Shown piece after piece: positions 27,033-35,996 of a DNA stretch of 64,000 nucleotides. This DNA comes from BPGX01 sp037447455 (GTDB taxonomy: Bacteria > Bacteroidota > Bacteroidia > B-17B0 > Aurantibacillaceae). The notes beneath the pieces were generated by a model. It was not told the DNA's origin. It ran no database searches and saw nothing but the letters and a program-made list of their open reading frames with translations. The first letter of the stretch is position 1. Each line of letters begins with the position of its first letter. Both the position numbers and the translations under genes were made by a program. The DNA lies in the NCBI GenBank assembly GCA_037447455.1, contig JBBIGQ010000008.1, positions 27,067 to 91,066 of the forward strand. The letters run 5' to 3'.

Positions 27033-27051
27033 TGCAGAAATAGTAAAATAC

Positions 27052-28071
27052 ATGTTTAAGGGTTTTTTGAGTCAGGAAATAGCAATTGATTTAGGAACAG
27101 CGAATACAATTATTTATCACAATGATAAAATTGTAGTAGATGAGCCAAGTATTGTGGCTATTGATAAGACCACTAATAAAGTAATAGCTGTTGGTAAAGC
27201 AGCACAAAGAATGCATGGTAAAGAACATAAACATATTGAAACGATAAGGCCATTAAAAGACGGCGTTATAGCAGATTTTCAGGCGGCTGAAGAAATGATT
27301 AAGGGAATGATTAAAATGATAAACCCTAATCGAAGTTTGTTTGCTCCTTCTTTACGCATGATGGTGTGTATACCTTCCGGAATAACAGAAGTGGAGAAGA
27401 GAGCTGTTCGTGATAGTGCAGAACACTCAGGGGCAAAGGAAGTATATATGATTCACGAGCCCATGGCTGCTGCTTTGGGGATGGGCATTGATGTGGAAGC
27501 GCCGGAAGGTAATATGATTATTGATATTGGAGGCGGAACAACTGAAATTGCGGTGATATCTCTTGGAGGCATTGTGTGTGATAAATCAATACGAATTGCA
27601 GGCGACGAGTTTAACGTCGATATAGAAGAGTTTGTGAGAAGACAACATAATCTACAAATCGGTGAACGTTCGGCAGAACGGTTAAAGATAGAAGTGGGGG
27701 CTGCTACGGTTGAACTTGACAATCCGCCACCGGATTATCCGGTAAGAGGAAGGGACACAATGAGCGGATTGCCAAAAGAGGTGTATGTGAGTTATAGTGA
27801 AATAGCACATTGTTTGGAAAAATCTATCTCAAAAATTGAAGAAGCTATTGTAACGGCATTAGAAACGGCACCACCTGAACTGGCGGCGGATATTTATCAA
27901 AAGGGTATTTATATGGCTGGTGGTGGTTCTTTATTGAGAGGATTGGATAAGCGTATTTCGTTGAAAACAAAGTTACAGGTTCATGTATGTGAGGATCCAT
28001 TGAGGGCCGTGGCAAGAGGAACAAACATTGCCCTGAAAAATTTTCGTAGATATAAATTTATTATGCAATAA
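27052..28071 (+). CDS. mreB: Rod shape-determining protein MreB
   Basis: 339 residues of the actin fold. ATP-binding signatures are IAIDLGTANTIIY (phosphate 1), DIGGGTTEIAVISLGG (phosphate 2) and the adenosine motif MAGGGSLLRGLD. MreB filaments on the inner membrane orient lateral wall synthesis. It is the first gene of mreB-mreC-mreD-mrdA-rodA and has a promoter box just upstream. The cell is therefore likely rod-shaped or at least elongating. Confidence 0.97.
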   Translation: MFKGFLSQEIAIDLGTANTIIYHNDKIVVDEPSIVAIDKTTNKVIAVGKAAQRMHGKEHKHIETIRPLKDGVIADFQAAEEMIKGMIKMINPNRSLFAPSLRMMVCIPSGITEVEKRAVRDSAEHSGAKEVYMIHEPMAAALGMGIDVEAPEGNMIIDIGGGTTEIAVISLGGIVCDKSIRIAGDEFNVDIEEFVRRQHNLQIGERSAERLKIEVGAATVELDNPPPDYPVRGRDTMSGLPKEVYVSYSEIAHCLEKSISKIEEAIVTALETAPPELAADIYQKGIYMAGGGSLLRGLDKRISLKTKLQVHVCEDPLRAVARGTNIALKNFRRYKFIMQ

Positions 28072-28084
28072 TGTTTAATTTAAT

Positions 28085-28909
28085 GTGAAATCGCTTTTAA
28101 AGTTTATATACCGTCGTCTTTTTGGTATTTTCTTCATATTATTAGAGAGTTTTTGTATATACTTAATTTATCAGAACAATACATACTCTTCTACGGTTAT
28201 TTTTAATTATTCTAATGAATTAGCAGGGAAATGGTACGAAAAAAAAGCAGCAGTTTATCAGTATTTTTTTCTGAAAGAGGAAAATGAAAAATTATTACTT
28301 TTCAATGCTAACTTGCTGAATAAAAGTTATTACGCTTACAAAATTCTTTCGTCAAAAGAATATCTGAAACAAGATACAACCATTCATCAGGAATATAGTT
28401 TTGTTGAAGCGCAGGTAATTAACAGCACCTTTAATCAGCAAAAGAATTATATTATATTAAACATTGGTAGAAATAAAGGTATAGAAAGGGATATGGCGGT
28501 TATTACAAGTAATGGAATAGTAGGCAGTGTAAAAGATGTATCAGAACACTATTCTACAGTGATTACCTTGTTACATAAAGATTTTTTAGTAAATTGTATG
28601 TTGAAAGATGGGTCGTGTGGTCCTTTATCGTGGGATGGAAAAAGTCGTTTTTATGTGCAAATGAACGATGTGCCGTTGCATGCAAAGATTAAAAAAGGCG
28701 ATACGGTTTATACTTCTCACTTTTCTCATATTTTTCCGATGTGGTTGCCGGTGGGTGTTGTAGAAAACTTTGAGCGAAAGCAGAAAAGTCCTTTTTATAC
28801 CGTACAAGTCAGGATATTTACAGATTTTAATTCTATTCAACATGTATATGTTGTAAAACACATTTTTAAAAAAGAATTGGATTCTTTAGAAGCACAATCT
28901 ATTAAATAA
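28085..28909 (+). CDS. mreC: Rod shape-determining protein MreC
   Basis: 274 residues from a GTG at 28085; an ATG at 28083 is out of frame and closes at once. A short cytosolic tail, one membrane anchor (about 11-30), a helical coiled-coil stretch (about 45-95) and the MreC double beta-barrel (about 105-265, with NIGRNKGIERDMAVITSNGIVG). MreC links MreB to PBP2 and RodA in the periplasm. Followed 14 bp later by mreD. Confidence 0.9.
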   Translation: MKSLLKFIYRRLFGIFFILLESFCIYLIYQNNTYSSTVIFNYSNELAGKWYEKKAAVYQYFFLKEENEKLLLFNANLLNKSYYAYKILSSKEYLKQDTTIHQEYSFVEAQVINSTFNQQKNYIILNIGRNKGIERDMAVITSNGIVGSVKDVSEHYSTVITLLHKDFLVNCMLKDGSCGPLSWDGKSRFYVQMNDVPLHAKIKKGDTVYTSHFSHIFPMWLPVGVVENFERKQKSPFYTVQVRIFTDFNSIQHVYVVKHIFKKELDSLEAQSIK

Positions 28910-28923
28910 TTTTTATATTTTTT

Positions 28924-29439
28924 ATGAGCATCAATTTTGTTCTGAAATATATTTTTCAATTTTTATTTTTACTGTTTTTACAGATTTTTGTTTTTCAAAA
29001 AATTTATCTGACTGTGTATTGTGTTCCCTTTTTTTATTCCCTGTTAATTTTAACTTTACCTGTTTTTTTGAATCGCTATTTTGTTTTAATAATAGCATTT
29101 TTATTAGGTGTCATCGTAGATGCGGTTTACCATACAGGAGGTATTCATGCGATGGCCACTACATTGATAGCGTATTTGAGGTATTACTGGTTAAAAATAA
29201 TAGAGCCATCCGAAAGGTATGAAGAGAATCAAATACCTGTGTTTTCAGAAATGGGAGGGGAATGGTTTTTAAAATATACAATGCCTTTAGTTTTGATTCA
29301 TCATGTGCTGATATTTGGACTGGAAGCGTTCCATGTGCGATATGTGTTTATGATTATTATTAAGGGGGTACTAAGTGCCATTGTTGCGGAAATTATTTTG
29401 TATTTTTCTCATTTATTATTTTTTCGTCCTAAGCGCTAA
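28924..29439 (+). CDS. mreD: Rod shape-determining protein MreD
   Basis: 171 residues, strongly hydrophobic with about five membrane segments. Sequence identity in this family is low, so the call rests on size, topology and position between mreC and mrdA. The stop overlaps the mrdA start (TAATG). Confidence 0.85.
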   Translation: MSINFVLKYIFQFLFLLFLQIFVFQKIYLTVYCVPFFYSLLILTLPVFLNRYFVLIIAFLLGVIVDAVYHTGGIHAMATTLIAYLRYYWLKIIEPSERYEENQIPVFSEMGGEWFLKYTMPLVLIHHVLIFGLEAFHVRYVFMIIIKGVLSAIVAEIILYFSHLLFFRPKR

Positions 29440-31346
29440 TGAACCGAAATCAAAAAATACTTCTTTCAGAACGCCGATATTATATTATGACTTTCATCGT
29501 ATTTGTGCTGGTGCTTTATTTAGCCCGATTGTTTTATTTACAAATTATTGCAAACGAGTATAAAGTGTATGCTCAAATTAATGCCTTTGAATTTTTGACA
29601 GAGCATCCGCCAAGGGGTTATATTTATGATAGAACGGGGAAATTATTGGTCATGAATGAACCTTCATACGATTTAATGGTCGTTCCAAAAGAGGCTAAGG
29701 GCTGTGATACAATGGCATTATGTGAGATATTAGAAATATCAAAAGAAGAGTTTATTAAACGTATGATAAAATTATCTTTACCGCCAAACTCTCCAAGAAA
29801 GCAAGGATTATTTGAAAAGCAATTGTCGGTAAAGACATACGCTGCTTTGCAGGAAAAGCTGTATCGGTTTAATGGTTTTTTTGTTCAGGTGCGTTCGGTT
29901 CGCAAATATCCCAAACCAATTGCGGCACATGCCCTGGGATATGTAGGGGAGGTGAGTAAAGAAAAAGCTGCAAAAGATTCGTATTACAAAGAAGGTGATT
30001 ACATCGGAATTAGTGGAATTGAGTTGAGTTATGAAAAGTATCTTCGTGGTAAAAAAGGAACGAGAATCATCATTAAAGATGTGCATAACAGAGAAGTGGG
30101 GCGCTTTATGGATGGGAAATACGATACATTGGCTGTTCCGGGATTGCCATTGTATTCTTCAATTGATGCAGAATTACAGGAATATGGGGAATATCTCATG
30201 CAAAATAAAAAAGGCAGTATTGTAGCAATTGAACCGGGTACAGGCGAGATATTGTGTTTAGTATCCGGTCCTACTTACGATCCTAATATGTTGGTAGGTG
30301 GTAAAGAAAGGAGTAAAAATTTTGCTAAGTTGTATGCCGATACGGTTCATGTGCCTTTATTTAACCGTGCCACTCAAGCGATGTATCCGCCCGGTTCTAC
30401 TTTCAAACTTATTGATGCACTCATTGGTCAAAAAGATGGAGTATTATTTTCTAATACAGTATACCCTTGTGCAAGAGGGTATCCTCCAATGGGAGGAAAA
30501 CCCAAATGTCATCCGCATCCAACAGCCAATTTAGAAATGTCTATTCAATATTCTTGTAATTCTTATTATTCTTATGTTTTTAAAAGTATTGTGGAGAATT
30601 ATAAATTATGGGGAAACTTTCAAAATGCCTATAATCATTGGCGTGAGGCGGTGATGAGTTTTGGAATTGGGAGAAAATTAAATTACGACATTCCTTATGA
30701 AAAGCCCGGAAATGTGCCATCTATTAAGTATTACAACAAAGTATTTGGAGAAAACAGATGGTTTGCGAGTACTGTCATATCATTGGGTATTGGGCAAGCG
30801 GAATTGACGGCAGTGCCTATCCAATTGGCTAATGTCATGTGTATTATTGCTAATCGGGGATTTTATTATACACCTCACATTATTAAGGGAATAGGGCATG
30901 AGAAATTTTTAGATAGTACATTTAAGGTTAAGCATTATGCGTATGTAACGGAAGATGAGTATTATGAAAGAGTAATTAATGGGATGGAAAAAGTAGTAGA
31001 GGCAGGAACGGCTACATTGGCTAAAATAAAAGATATTAAAATTTGTGGTAAAACGGGTACTGCCCAAAATCCACATGGAAAAGATCATGCTTTGTTTTTT
31101 GCTTTTGCACCAAAAGAAGATCCTAAAATTGCCATTTCTGTAATTGTTGAAAATGCTGGTTTTGGTGGGGTGTGGGCAGCGCCTATTGCTTCTTTGATGA
31201 TTGAAAAATATTTAAAAAGAAAAATTACACGACCTGATTTGGAAAAAAGAATGGTGGAAGCCAATCTAATAAAAGCAAATATTGAATACATTAAAAGCGG
31301 GATGCCGGATAAAAAGAAAACTACAAAAAGAAAAAAATCCAGATAA
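29439..31346 (+). CDS. mrdA: Penicillin-binding protein 2 (elongation transpeptidase)
   Basis: 635 residues. One N-terminal membrane anchor (about 15-35), a pedestal domain beginning PPRGYIYDRTGKLL, and the transpeptidase domain with S320-T-F-K323 (catalytic serine), S372-C-N374 and K538-T-G540. It cross-links peptidoglycan during elongation together with RodA. The Lys-rich tail (KKKTTKRKKSR) is not unusual. Start and stop both overlap neighbours (TAATG), showing a tightly coupled operon. Confidence 0.96.
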   Translation: MNRNQKILLSERRYYIMTFIVFVLVLYLARLFYLQIIANEYKVYAQINAFEFLTEHPPRGYIYDRTGKLLVMNEPSYDLMVVPKEAKGCDTMALCEILEISKEEFIKRMIKLSLPPNSPRKQGLFEKQLSVKTYAALQEKLYRFNGFFVQVRSVRKYPKPIAAHALGYVGEVSKEKAAKDSYYKEGDYIGISGIELSYEKYLRGKKGTRIIIKDVHNREVGRFMDGKYDTLAVPGLPLYSSIDAELQEYGEYLMQNKKGSIVAIEPGTGEILCLVSGPTYDPNMLVGGKERSKNFAKLYADTVHVPLFNRATQAMYPPGSTFKLIDALIGQKDGVLFSNTVYPCARGYPPMGGKPKCHPHPTANLEMSIQYSCNSYYSYVFKSIVENYKLWGNFQNAYNHWREAVMSFGIGRKLNYDIPYEKPGNVPSIKYYNKVFGENRWFASTVISLGIGQAELTAVPIQLANVMCIIANRGFYYTPHIIKGIGHEKFLDSTFKVKHYAYVTEDEYYERVINGMEKVVEAGTATLAKIKDIKICGKTGTAQNPHGKDHALFFAFAPKEDPKIAISVIVENAGFGGVWAAPIASLMIEKYLKRKITRPDLEKRMVEANLIKANIEYIKSGMPDKKKTTKRKKSR

Positions 31347-32653
31347 TGAGAACAGCAGAAGAAGGACCATTTTCAAATATTGATTGGATGACTGTGATAA
31401 TTTATATTGTGCTGGTATTGATGGGCTGGCTCAATATTTATGCCGCTGTATATGATGAGCAGCATCAAAGTATTTTTGATGTTTCACAAAAGTATGGCAA
31501 GCAGTTAATTTGGATTGTTACAGCATTTTTATTAGCATTTATTATTTTAATTATTGATGCTGATTTTTATACTGTTTTTTCTTATGGGTTTTATATTTTC
31601 TTTTTGATATTAAATTTGTTGGTCCCCTTTTTGGGTAGAGAAATTAAAGGAAGCAGGTCGTGGTTTCGGATAGGAGATTTTGGCATTCAGCCCGCAGAGT
31701 TTATGAAATTTGCTACTAATATGGCGCTAGCAAAATTTTTAGCCAATCAAAATTTATCTGTTATTTCTACAAAGCGATATAAATCATTGGCAGATTATAT
31801 TGAAATGTATAAAAACACTATTGTATCATTCATCATCATTGGAATTCCAATGATAATTATTTTAGTACTTCAAAATGAAACAGGATTAGCTATAACATTT
31901 TCTGCATTCATTATTGCCTTATATCGTGAAGGTTTGTCAGTAACATATATTATCGTGGGTTTTATGGCAGTTTTGTTGTTTATTTTATCGCTATTAATTC
32001 CTCAGATGTATTTTTATATAGCATTTTCTATTATTTTGGTATTATGGTTTTATTTTGGAAAACACTCCTGGAAACTATTTTTTATAAAATTAATGTATGT
32101 ACTTTTTGCATCTTTATTTGTATTTTCAAGTAATTTTTTATATTCAAAATTACAACCACATCAAAGAGGAAGAATAGATGTGCTACTGGGTAGAGGTGAA
32201 GTTAACCTTAAAAAAGAAGGGTATAATGTACACCAATCTAAAATAGCTATTGGGTCAGGAGGTTTATTTGGAAAAGGTTATCTGAAAGGTACACAAACGA
32301 AATACAATTTTGTGCCCGAACAAGATACCGATTTTATTTTCTGCACGGTCGGTGAAGAATGGGGTTTTTTAGGCAGTAGCGTTGTATTGATATTATTTGT
32401 GGTTTTAATCATACGCATTATTATATTAGCAGAGCGTCAAAAGTCCGATTTTTCAAGAATTTATGGGTATGGTGTGGCGTCTGTTTTATTTTTTCATCTG
32501 ACTGTAAACATTGGAATGACTATGGGAATATTACCGGTTATTGGGATTCCTTTGCCTTTTTTCAGTTACGGCGGGTCGTCTTTATGGGAATTTACAATAT
32601 TATTGTTTATTTTTCTTAAATTGGATGCGCATCGTTTGTTTATATTAAGGTAA
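31346..32653 (+). CDS. rodA: Peptidoglycan glycosyltransferase RodA
   Basis: 435 residues, a SEDS-family polymerase with about ten membrane helices. GSRSWFRIGDFGIQPAEFMK is the family signature, and PEQDTDFIFCTVGEEWGFLG carries the catalytic Asp (D329). The usual PDxG motif in the middle of SEDS proteins reads QNETG here, a local departure. IPLPFFSYGGSS near the C terminus is intact. RodA polymerises glycan strands from lipid II and works with PBP2, encoded immediately upstream. Confidence 0.95.
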   Translation: MRTAEEGPFSNIDWMTVIIYIVLVLMGWLNIYAAVYDEQHQSIFDVSQKYGKQLIWIVTAFLLAFIILIIDADFYTVFSYGFYIFFLILNLLVPFLGREIKGSRSWFRIGDFGIQPAEFMKFATNMALAKFLANQNLSVISTKRYKSLADYIEMYKNTIVSFIIIGIPMIIILVLQNETGLAITFSAFIIALYREGLSVTYIIVGFMAVLLFILSLLIPQMYFYIAFSIILVLWFYFGKHSWKLFFIKLMYVLFASLFVFSSNFLYSKLQPHQRGRIDVLLGRGEVNLKKEGYNVHQSKIAIGSGGLFGKGYLKGTQTKYNFVPEQDTDFIFCTVGEEWGFLGSSVVLILFVVLIIRIIILAERQKSDFSRIYGYGVASVLFFHLTVNIGMTMGILPVIGIPLPFFSYGGSSLWEFTILLFIFLKLDAHRLFILR

Positions 32654-32679
32654 ATTTGGCAGGTGCAATTTTTTTTCAT

Positions 32680-32687
32680 TATATTTG
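32680..32687 (+). promoter_or_regulatory. -7 box (TATATTTG) for the YfiR-TPR-phosphatase unit
   Basis: Exact TAnnTTTG, 17 bp before the TTG start at 32705. A second match, TAAATTTG at 32651-32658, overlaps the rodA stop and may supply the -33 TTTG (21-bp spacing). Confidence 0.6.
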
Positions 32688-32704
32688 CTTGCAAACGTGT
32701 TTAG

Positions 32705-33235
32705 TTGAAACTGGCTTCAAAACATATATTTTTTTTACTTTTTTCTTTTTTTACATTTAGTTCATTTAAACAGAATTTTGATGTAAATGCAAAAATTAAA
32801 GCAGTTTATATTTATAATTTGACGCGTTATTTTGAATGGCCTTCTGCTTCTAAGTCGGGTAATTTTATTATTCAGATAGTGGGCAATGCCAATACCCTAA
32901 TAAAAGAATTGAACGAAAATGTGGTAGCTAAAAAAACAATCGGTGGACAGAAAATAGAACTCGTTAATTCTGATAAAATAGATAAAAACAAAATTCCTCA
33001 AATTGTATACATTACACCAGAATATTCTTCAAACATCAAATCGTACGCATCTCAACTGAAAAATAAAGGCGCCTTATTAATCACAGAGCAGGAAGGCGCT
33101 GCTAAGACACATGCAGTAATTAATTTCGTAGTAATTGATAACAAGCAGAAATTTGAATACAATAAAACCAATGCTGCAAAATATGGATTAAAAGCCAGCG
33201 AGGATATTAAAAATCTGGCCTCCGCTGTCTATTAA
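32705..33235 (+). CDS. YfiR-like periplasmic protein (DUF4154)
   Basis: 176 residues starting at TTG (32705). A stop codon lies directly before it and there is no internal Met, so TTG is the only sensible initiator that keeps the signal peptide (KHIFFLLFSFFTFSSF). The mature part has the YfiR pattern: KIKAVYIYNLTRYFEWP, then FIIQIVGNA, VYITPEYSSN, ALLITEQEG and VINFVVID. In Pseudomonas, YfiR is a periplasmic repressor that binds the HAMP-containing diguanylate cyclase YfiN. This copy has no cysteines, so the disulfide redox control of the Pseudomonas protein cannot apply. Downstream genes encode a TPR protein and a HAMP-SpoIIE phosphatase, not a cyclase. Confidence 0.82.
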   Translation: MKLASKHIFFLLFSFFTFSSFKQNFDVNAKIKAVYIYNLTRYFEWPSASKSGNFIIQIVGNANTLIKELNENVVAKKTIGGQKIELVNSDKIDKNKIPQIVYITPEYSSNIKSYASQLKNKGALLITEQEGAAKTHAVINFVVIDNKQKFEYNKTNAAKYGLKASEDIKNLASAVY

Positions 33236-33241
33236 ATATAT

Positions 33242-34177
33242 ATGATGAAAAAGAAAAATAACATACTAAAAATATTTATCATCTTCTTATGGGTAGGATG
33301 GTGGCAGCATTATTCAAATGCACAGGTTAATAAATTATTAGAAGCATTTGATTGCTATCAAAACAGAGATTTTGCTTGTGCTAAAGCAAAAGTGGATGAG
33401 GTTGTTCTACATCCCGAAACGAAAGAAGAACCTGCTGCATGGAGTTTGAAAGCATATGTGTATTATCAATATTTCAAAATCTATGAATATAATCTCCACA
33501 ACTCTAATTATCGTAAAGATGCCTTTAGTGCTGTGCAAACTTCTCAATCTTTATCACCGGACGCTGAAACAGAAGTCAATAATAAAAAACTCATAAAAGT
33601 AATTGCAGAAAGCTACTTCAATCAAATTAAAATATACTTGTATGACTCTTTGAATTACGATAGATGTATAGAACTTTATACAAATTATAAAAACACATAC
33701 CTGATAATAGAGCCATCTATGAACTTTAAGTCCAAAGACATAGAATTTTACCTTAGCGTGGGTGGACAGTATGTAACAACAGTAAAAAAATTATTAGATG
33801 CAGAATCTGGTATGATACAAACCGTGTTTAATAATTATACAGAAATAGCAAAAATAGCATTCAATAAAGTATTAGAGTTAGATCCGACCAATACCGGTGC
33901 TCTTGAAGGACTGGCAATCGCCTATTACAACCAAGGTGCTAAATTGATTAAAGAAATGTCTTTTGATACACCTATTGAACAAATTGAACAAATACAGGAA
34001 AACGCTAATAAATACTTCAAACAAGCATTGCCCTACATGCAAAAAGCGTATGAATTGAAACCAGATGACTCTGATATAATAGAAGGATTAACCGGTATTT
34101 ACTATGCTTTGCACGATAATGAAAAATACATTGAGTTTAAGAAAAAATTAGATACATTAAAAAAACAAAAAGATTAA
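33242..34177 (+). CDS. Exported TPR-repeat protein
   Basis: 311 residues. The signal peptide ends HYSNAQ (about 28). The mature protein is helical with TPR-like units, including LLEAFDCYQNRDFACAKAKVDEV and NTGALEGLAIAYYNQGAKLI ... ANKYFKQALPYMQKAYELKPDDSDIIEGLTGIYYAL near the C terminus. TPR proteins act as scaffolds. It starts 6 bp after the YfiR-like gene and ends 14 bp before the phosphatase, so the three form one unit; an adaptor role between YfiR and the phosphatase sensor domain is plausible but not shown. Confidence 0.75.
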   Translation: MMKKKNNILKIFIIFLWVGWWQHYSNAQVNKLLEAFDCYQNRDFACAKAKVDEVVLHPETKEEPAAWSLKAYVYYQYFKIYEYNLHNSNYRKDAFSAVQTSQSLSPDAETEVNNKKLIKVIAESYFNQIKIYLYDSLNYDRCIELYTNYKNTYLIIEPSMNFKSKDIEFYLSVGGQYVTTVKKLLDAESGMIQTVFNNYTEIAKIAFNKVLELDPTNTGALEGLAIAYYNQGAKLIKEMSFDTPIEQIEQIQENANKYFKQALPYMQKAYELKPDDSDIIEGLTGIYYALHDNEKYIEFKKKLDTLKKQKD

Positions 34178-34191
34178 AATAAACAGTTGAA

Positions 34192-35967
34192 ATGCGATTA
34201 CGATTTAATATCACTACAAGAATTGCTGGTGGCTTTGGTTCTTTAATTCTTTTGACACTAGTAGCATTTTTGTACACCTTTATTGTACTCAAAGATACGC
34301 GAAAAAAAGCAGATACTGTTGTAGAACAAGTAATTCCAAGTTTAACAGAGTTAAAAGATTTTAATCTGCTTTTACAGAAATCCAAAACACTCATAGCGAA
34401 ATGGTATTACAATAAAAGTTTAAATGATAATTATGAGTTTAGAATTGAGTTGAGACAATTAATTACAAAAGATTATCTTCAAAAGAAAAAGCAATTAATG
34501 CAATTATCCGTTTTGTGGAAAGAAAAAGAAAGAAAAGATTTGGAATTGATTCTCAAAAAAACAGAAGCAACCTTTACATTGTATCAGAATGAAATAATGG
34601 AAAAATTAAATAGCATGGAGGCCTACGATGACCCAAGTATTTATTATCCGGCTAAGTTTGCCTTAGATGATGCAGAAGAAAGTATAAAGTTAATTATTAA
34701 AAATCTGAATGTATTAATTGAAAGCAAAACACAGGAAGCAGATACAGTAAAACAAGAAATGTTTAAGTCCATCAACTTCCTTGAAACCATTGTGAAATTT
34801 TTAGGTGCTGTACTTCTTGTGGGGGGTATTATAATCGCTTTCTTTACTATTCGTTCTATTGTGCTACCTATCATGCAATTGAAAGATTTGTTATTAAAAA
34901 TGGGAAAAGGAATAATACCCAAAGAACGTTTCCCGGACAGAAAAGATGAAACAGGTGAAATGGGACGTGCTTTAAATGTACTTATCAATTCTTTTGAACG
35001 GACGACGGAATTTGCCAAACAAACCGGTGCCGGAAATTTTGACGCTATCTTTCAACCATTGAGTGAACACGATACACTGGGGCATGCGCTCATCCGAATG
35101 AGAGATGAACTTGCTGAAAACGAAAGAGTGCTGGAACAGAAAGTCATAGAACGAACCGAAGAAGTGGTAAAACAAAAAAAAGAAATTGAATATCTTTTTA
35201 CACAGGTTACAGACAGTATTAAATATGCTAAACGAATTCAGGAAGCCATTCTACCACCCATTAAGCACTTTCAGACCTTGCTGCCCGATTCTTTTATTCT
35301 CTATAAACCTAAAGACATAGTCAGTGGGGATTTTTACTGGATTGATAAAAAAAATAACCGCATTTATGTGGCGGCCGTAGATTGTACCGGACATGGAGTG
35401 CCCGGCGCTTTTATGAGCATTATTGGTTCTAATTTATTAAAAGATATAATCAATAATACAAATCTCATACAGCCTTCAGATATATTAGATGAATTGAATA
35501 TTCGGATTGCTCAGACCTTACACAGCGAACAAACAGATACTAAAGATGGTATGGACTTAAGTTTAATCGCTATTAATCCAGAAACATTACAAATAGAATA
35601 CGCTTCCGCCATGAATCCTCTTTGTTTGATCCGAAATTCTGATAAATCTGACCAGGTGGAGGCACATATCCTGGAAGGCGACCGATTCCCTATCGGAAAA
35701 TATACCGATGTTATTAGCAAATTTACCAATCGTACGATTCAAGTTCAAAAGAGCGATGTCATTTATCTTTTTTCAGATGGCTATGCCGACCAATTTGGTG
35801 GCCCAAAAGGAAAAAAATTATACAAGAAAAATTTCTTTAAAATTTTGGAAGAAACTTCTAAATGGCCAATAGAACATCAACGGTTTATTTTAGATAAAAA
35901 ATTTATAGAGTGGAAAGGTCATCTGGAACAAATAGATGATATACTTGTGATTGGAATTAAATTTTGA
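34192..35967 (+). CDS. HAMP-domain SpoIIE-type protein phosphatase
   Basis: 591 residues. TM1 (about 11-33), a helical periplasmic sensor (about 34-203, four-helix-bundle-like), TM2 (about 204-220), HAMP (about 221-273), a coiled-coil linker (about 303-345) and a PP2C/SpoIIE domain (about 370-591). Metal-binding positions are visible: VSGD380 FYW, VD398CTGHGVPGAFMS, DGMD, FSD529G and IDD583. Such enzymes remove phosphate from Ser/Thr on partner-switching proteins; SiaA, which acts on SiaC, has the same membrane-HAMP-PP2C layout. SiaB/SiaC-type genes occur at 1-725. The upstream YfiR-like and TPR genes suggest periplasmic control of the sensor domain. Confidence 0.88.
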   Translation: MRLRFNITTRIAGGFGSLILLTLVAFLYTFIVLKDTRKKADTVVEQVIPSLTELKDFNLLLQKSKTLIAKWYYNKSLNDNYEFRIELRQLITKDYLQKKKQLMQLSVLWKEKERKDLELILKKTEATFTLYQNEIMEKLNSMEAYDDPSIYYPAKFALDDAEESIKLIIKNLNVLIESKTQEADTVKQEMFKSINFLETIVKFLGAVLLVGGIIIAFFTIRSIVLPIMQLKDLLLKMGKGIIPKERFPDRKDETGEMGRALNVLINSFERTTEFAKQTGAGNFDAIFQPLSEHDTLGHALIRMRDELAENERVLEQKVIERTEEVVKQKKEIEYLFTQVTDSIKYAKRIQEAILPPIKHFQTLLPDSFILYKPKDIVSGDFYWIDKKNNRIYVAAVDCTGHGVPGAFMSIIGSNLLKDIINNTNLIQPSDILDELNIRIAQTLHSEQTDTKDGMDLSLIAINPETLQIEYASAMNPLCLIRNSDKSDQVEAHILEGDRFPIGKYTDVISKFTNRTIQVQKSDVIYLFSDGYADQFGGPKGKKLYKKNFFKILEETSKWPIEHQRFILDKKFIEWKGHLEQIDDILVIGIKF

Positions 35968-35996
35968 TTGATAAGTTTCAAATATAATTTTTAATC

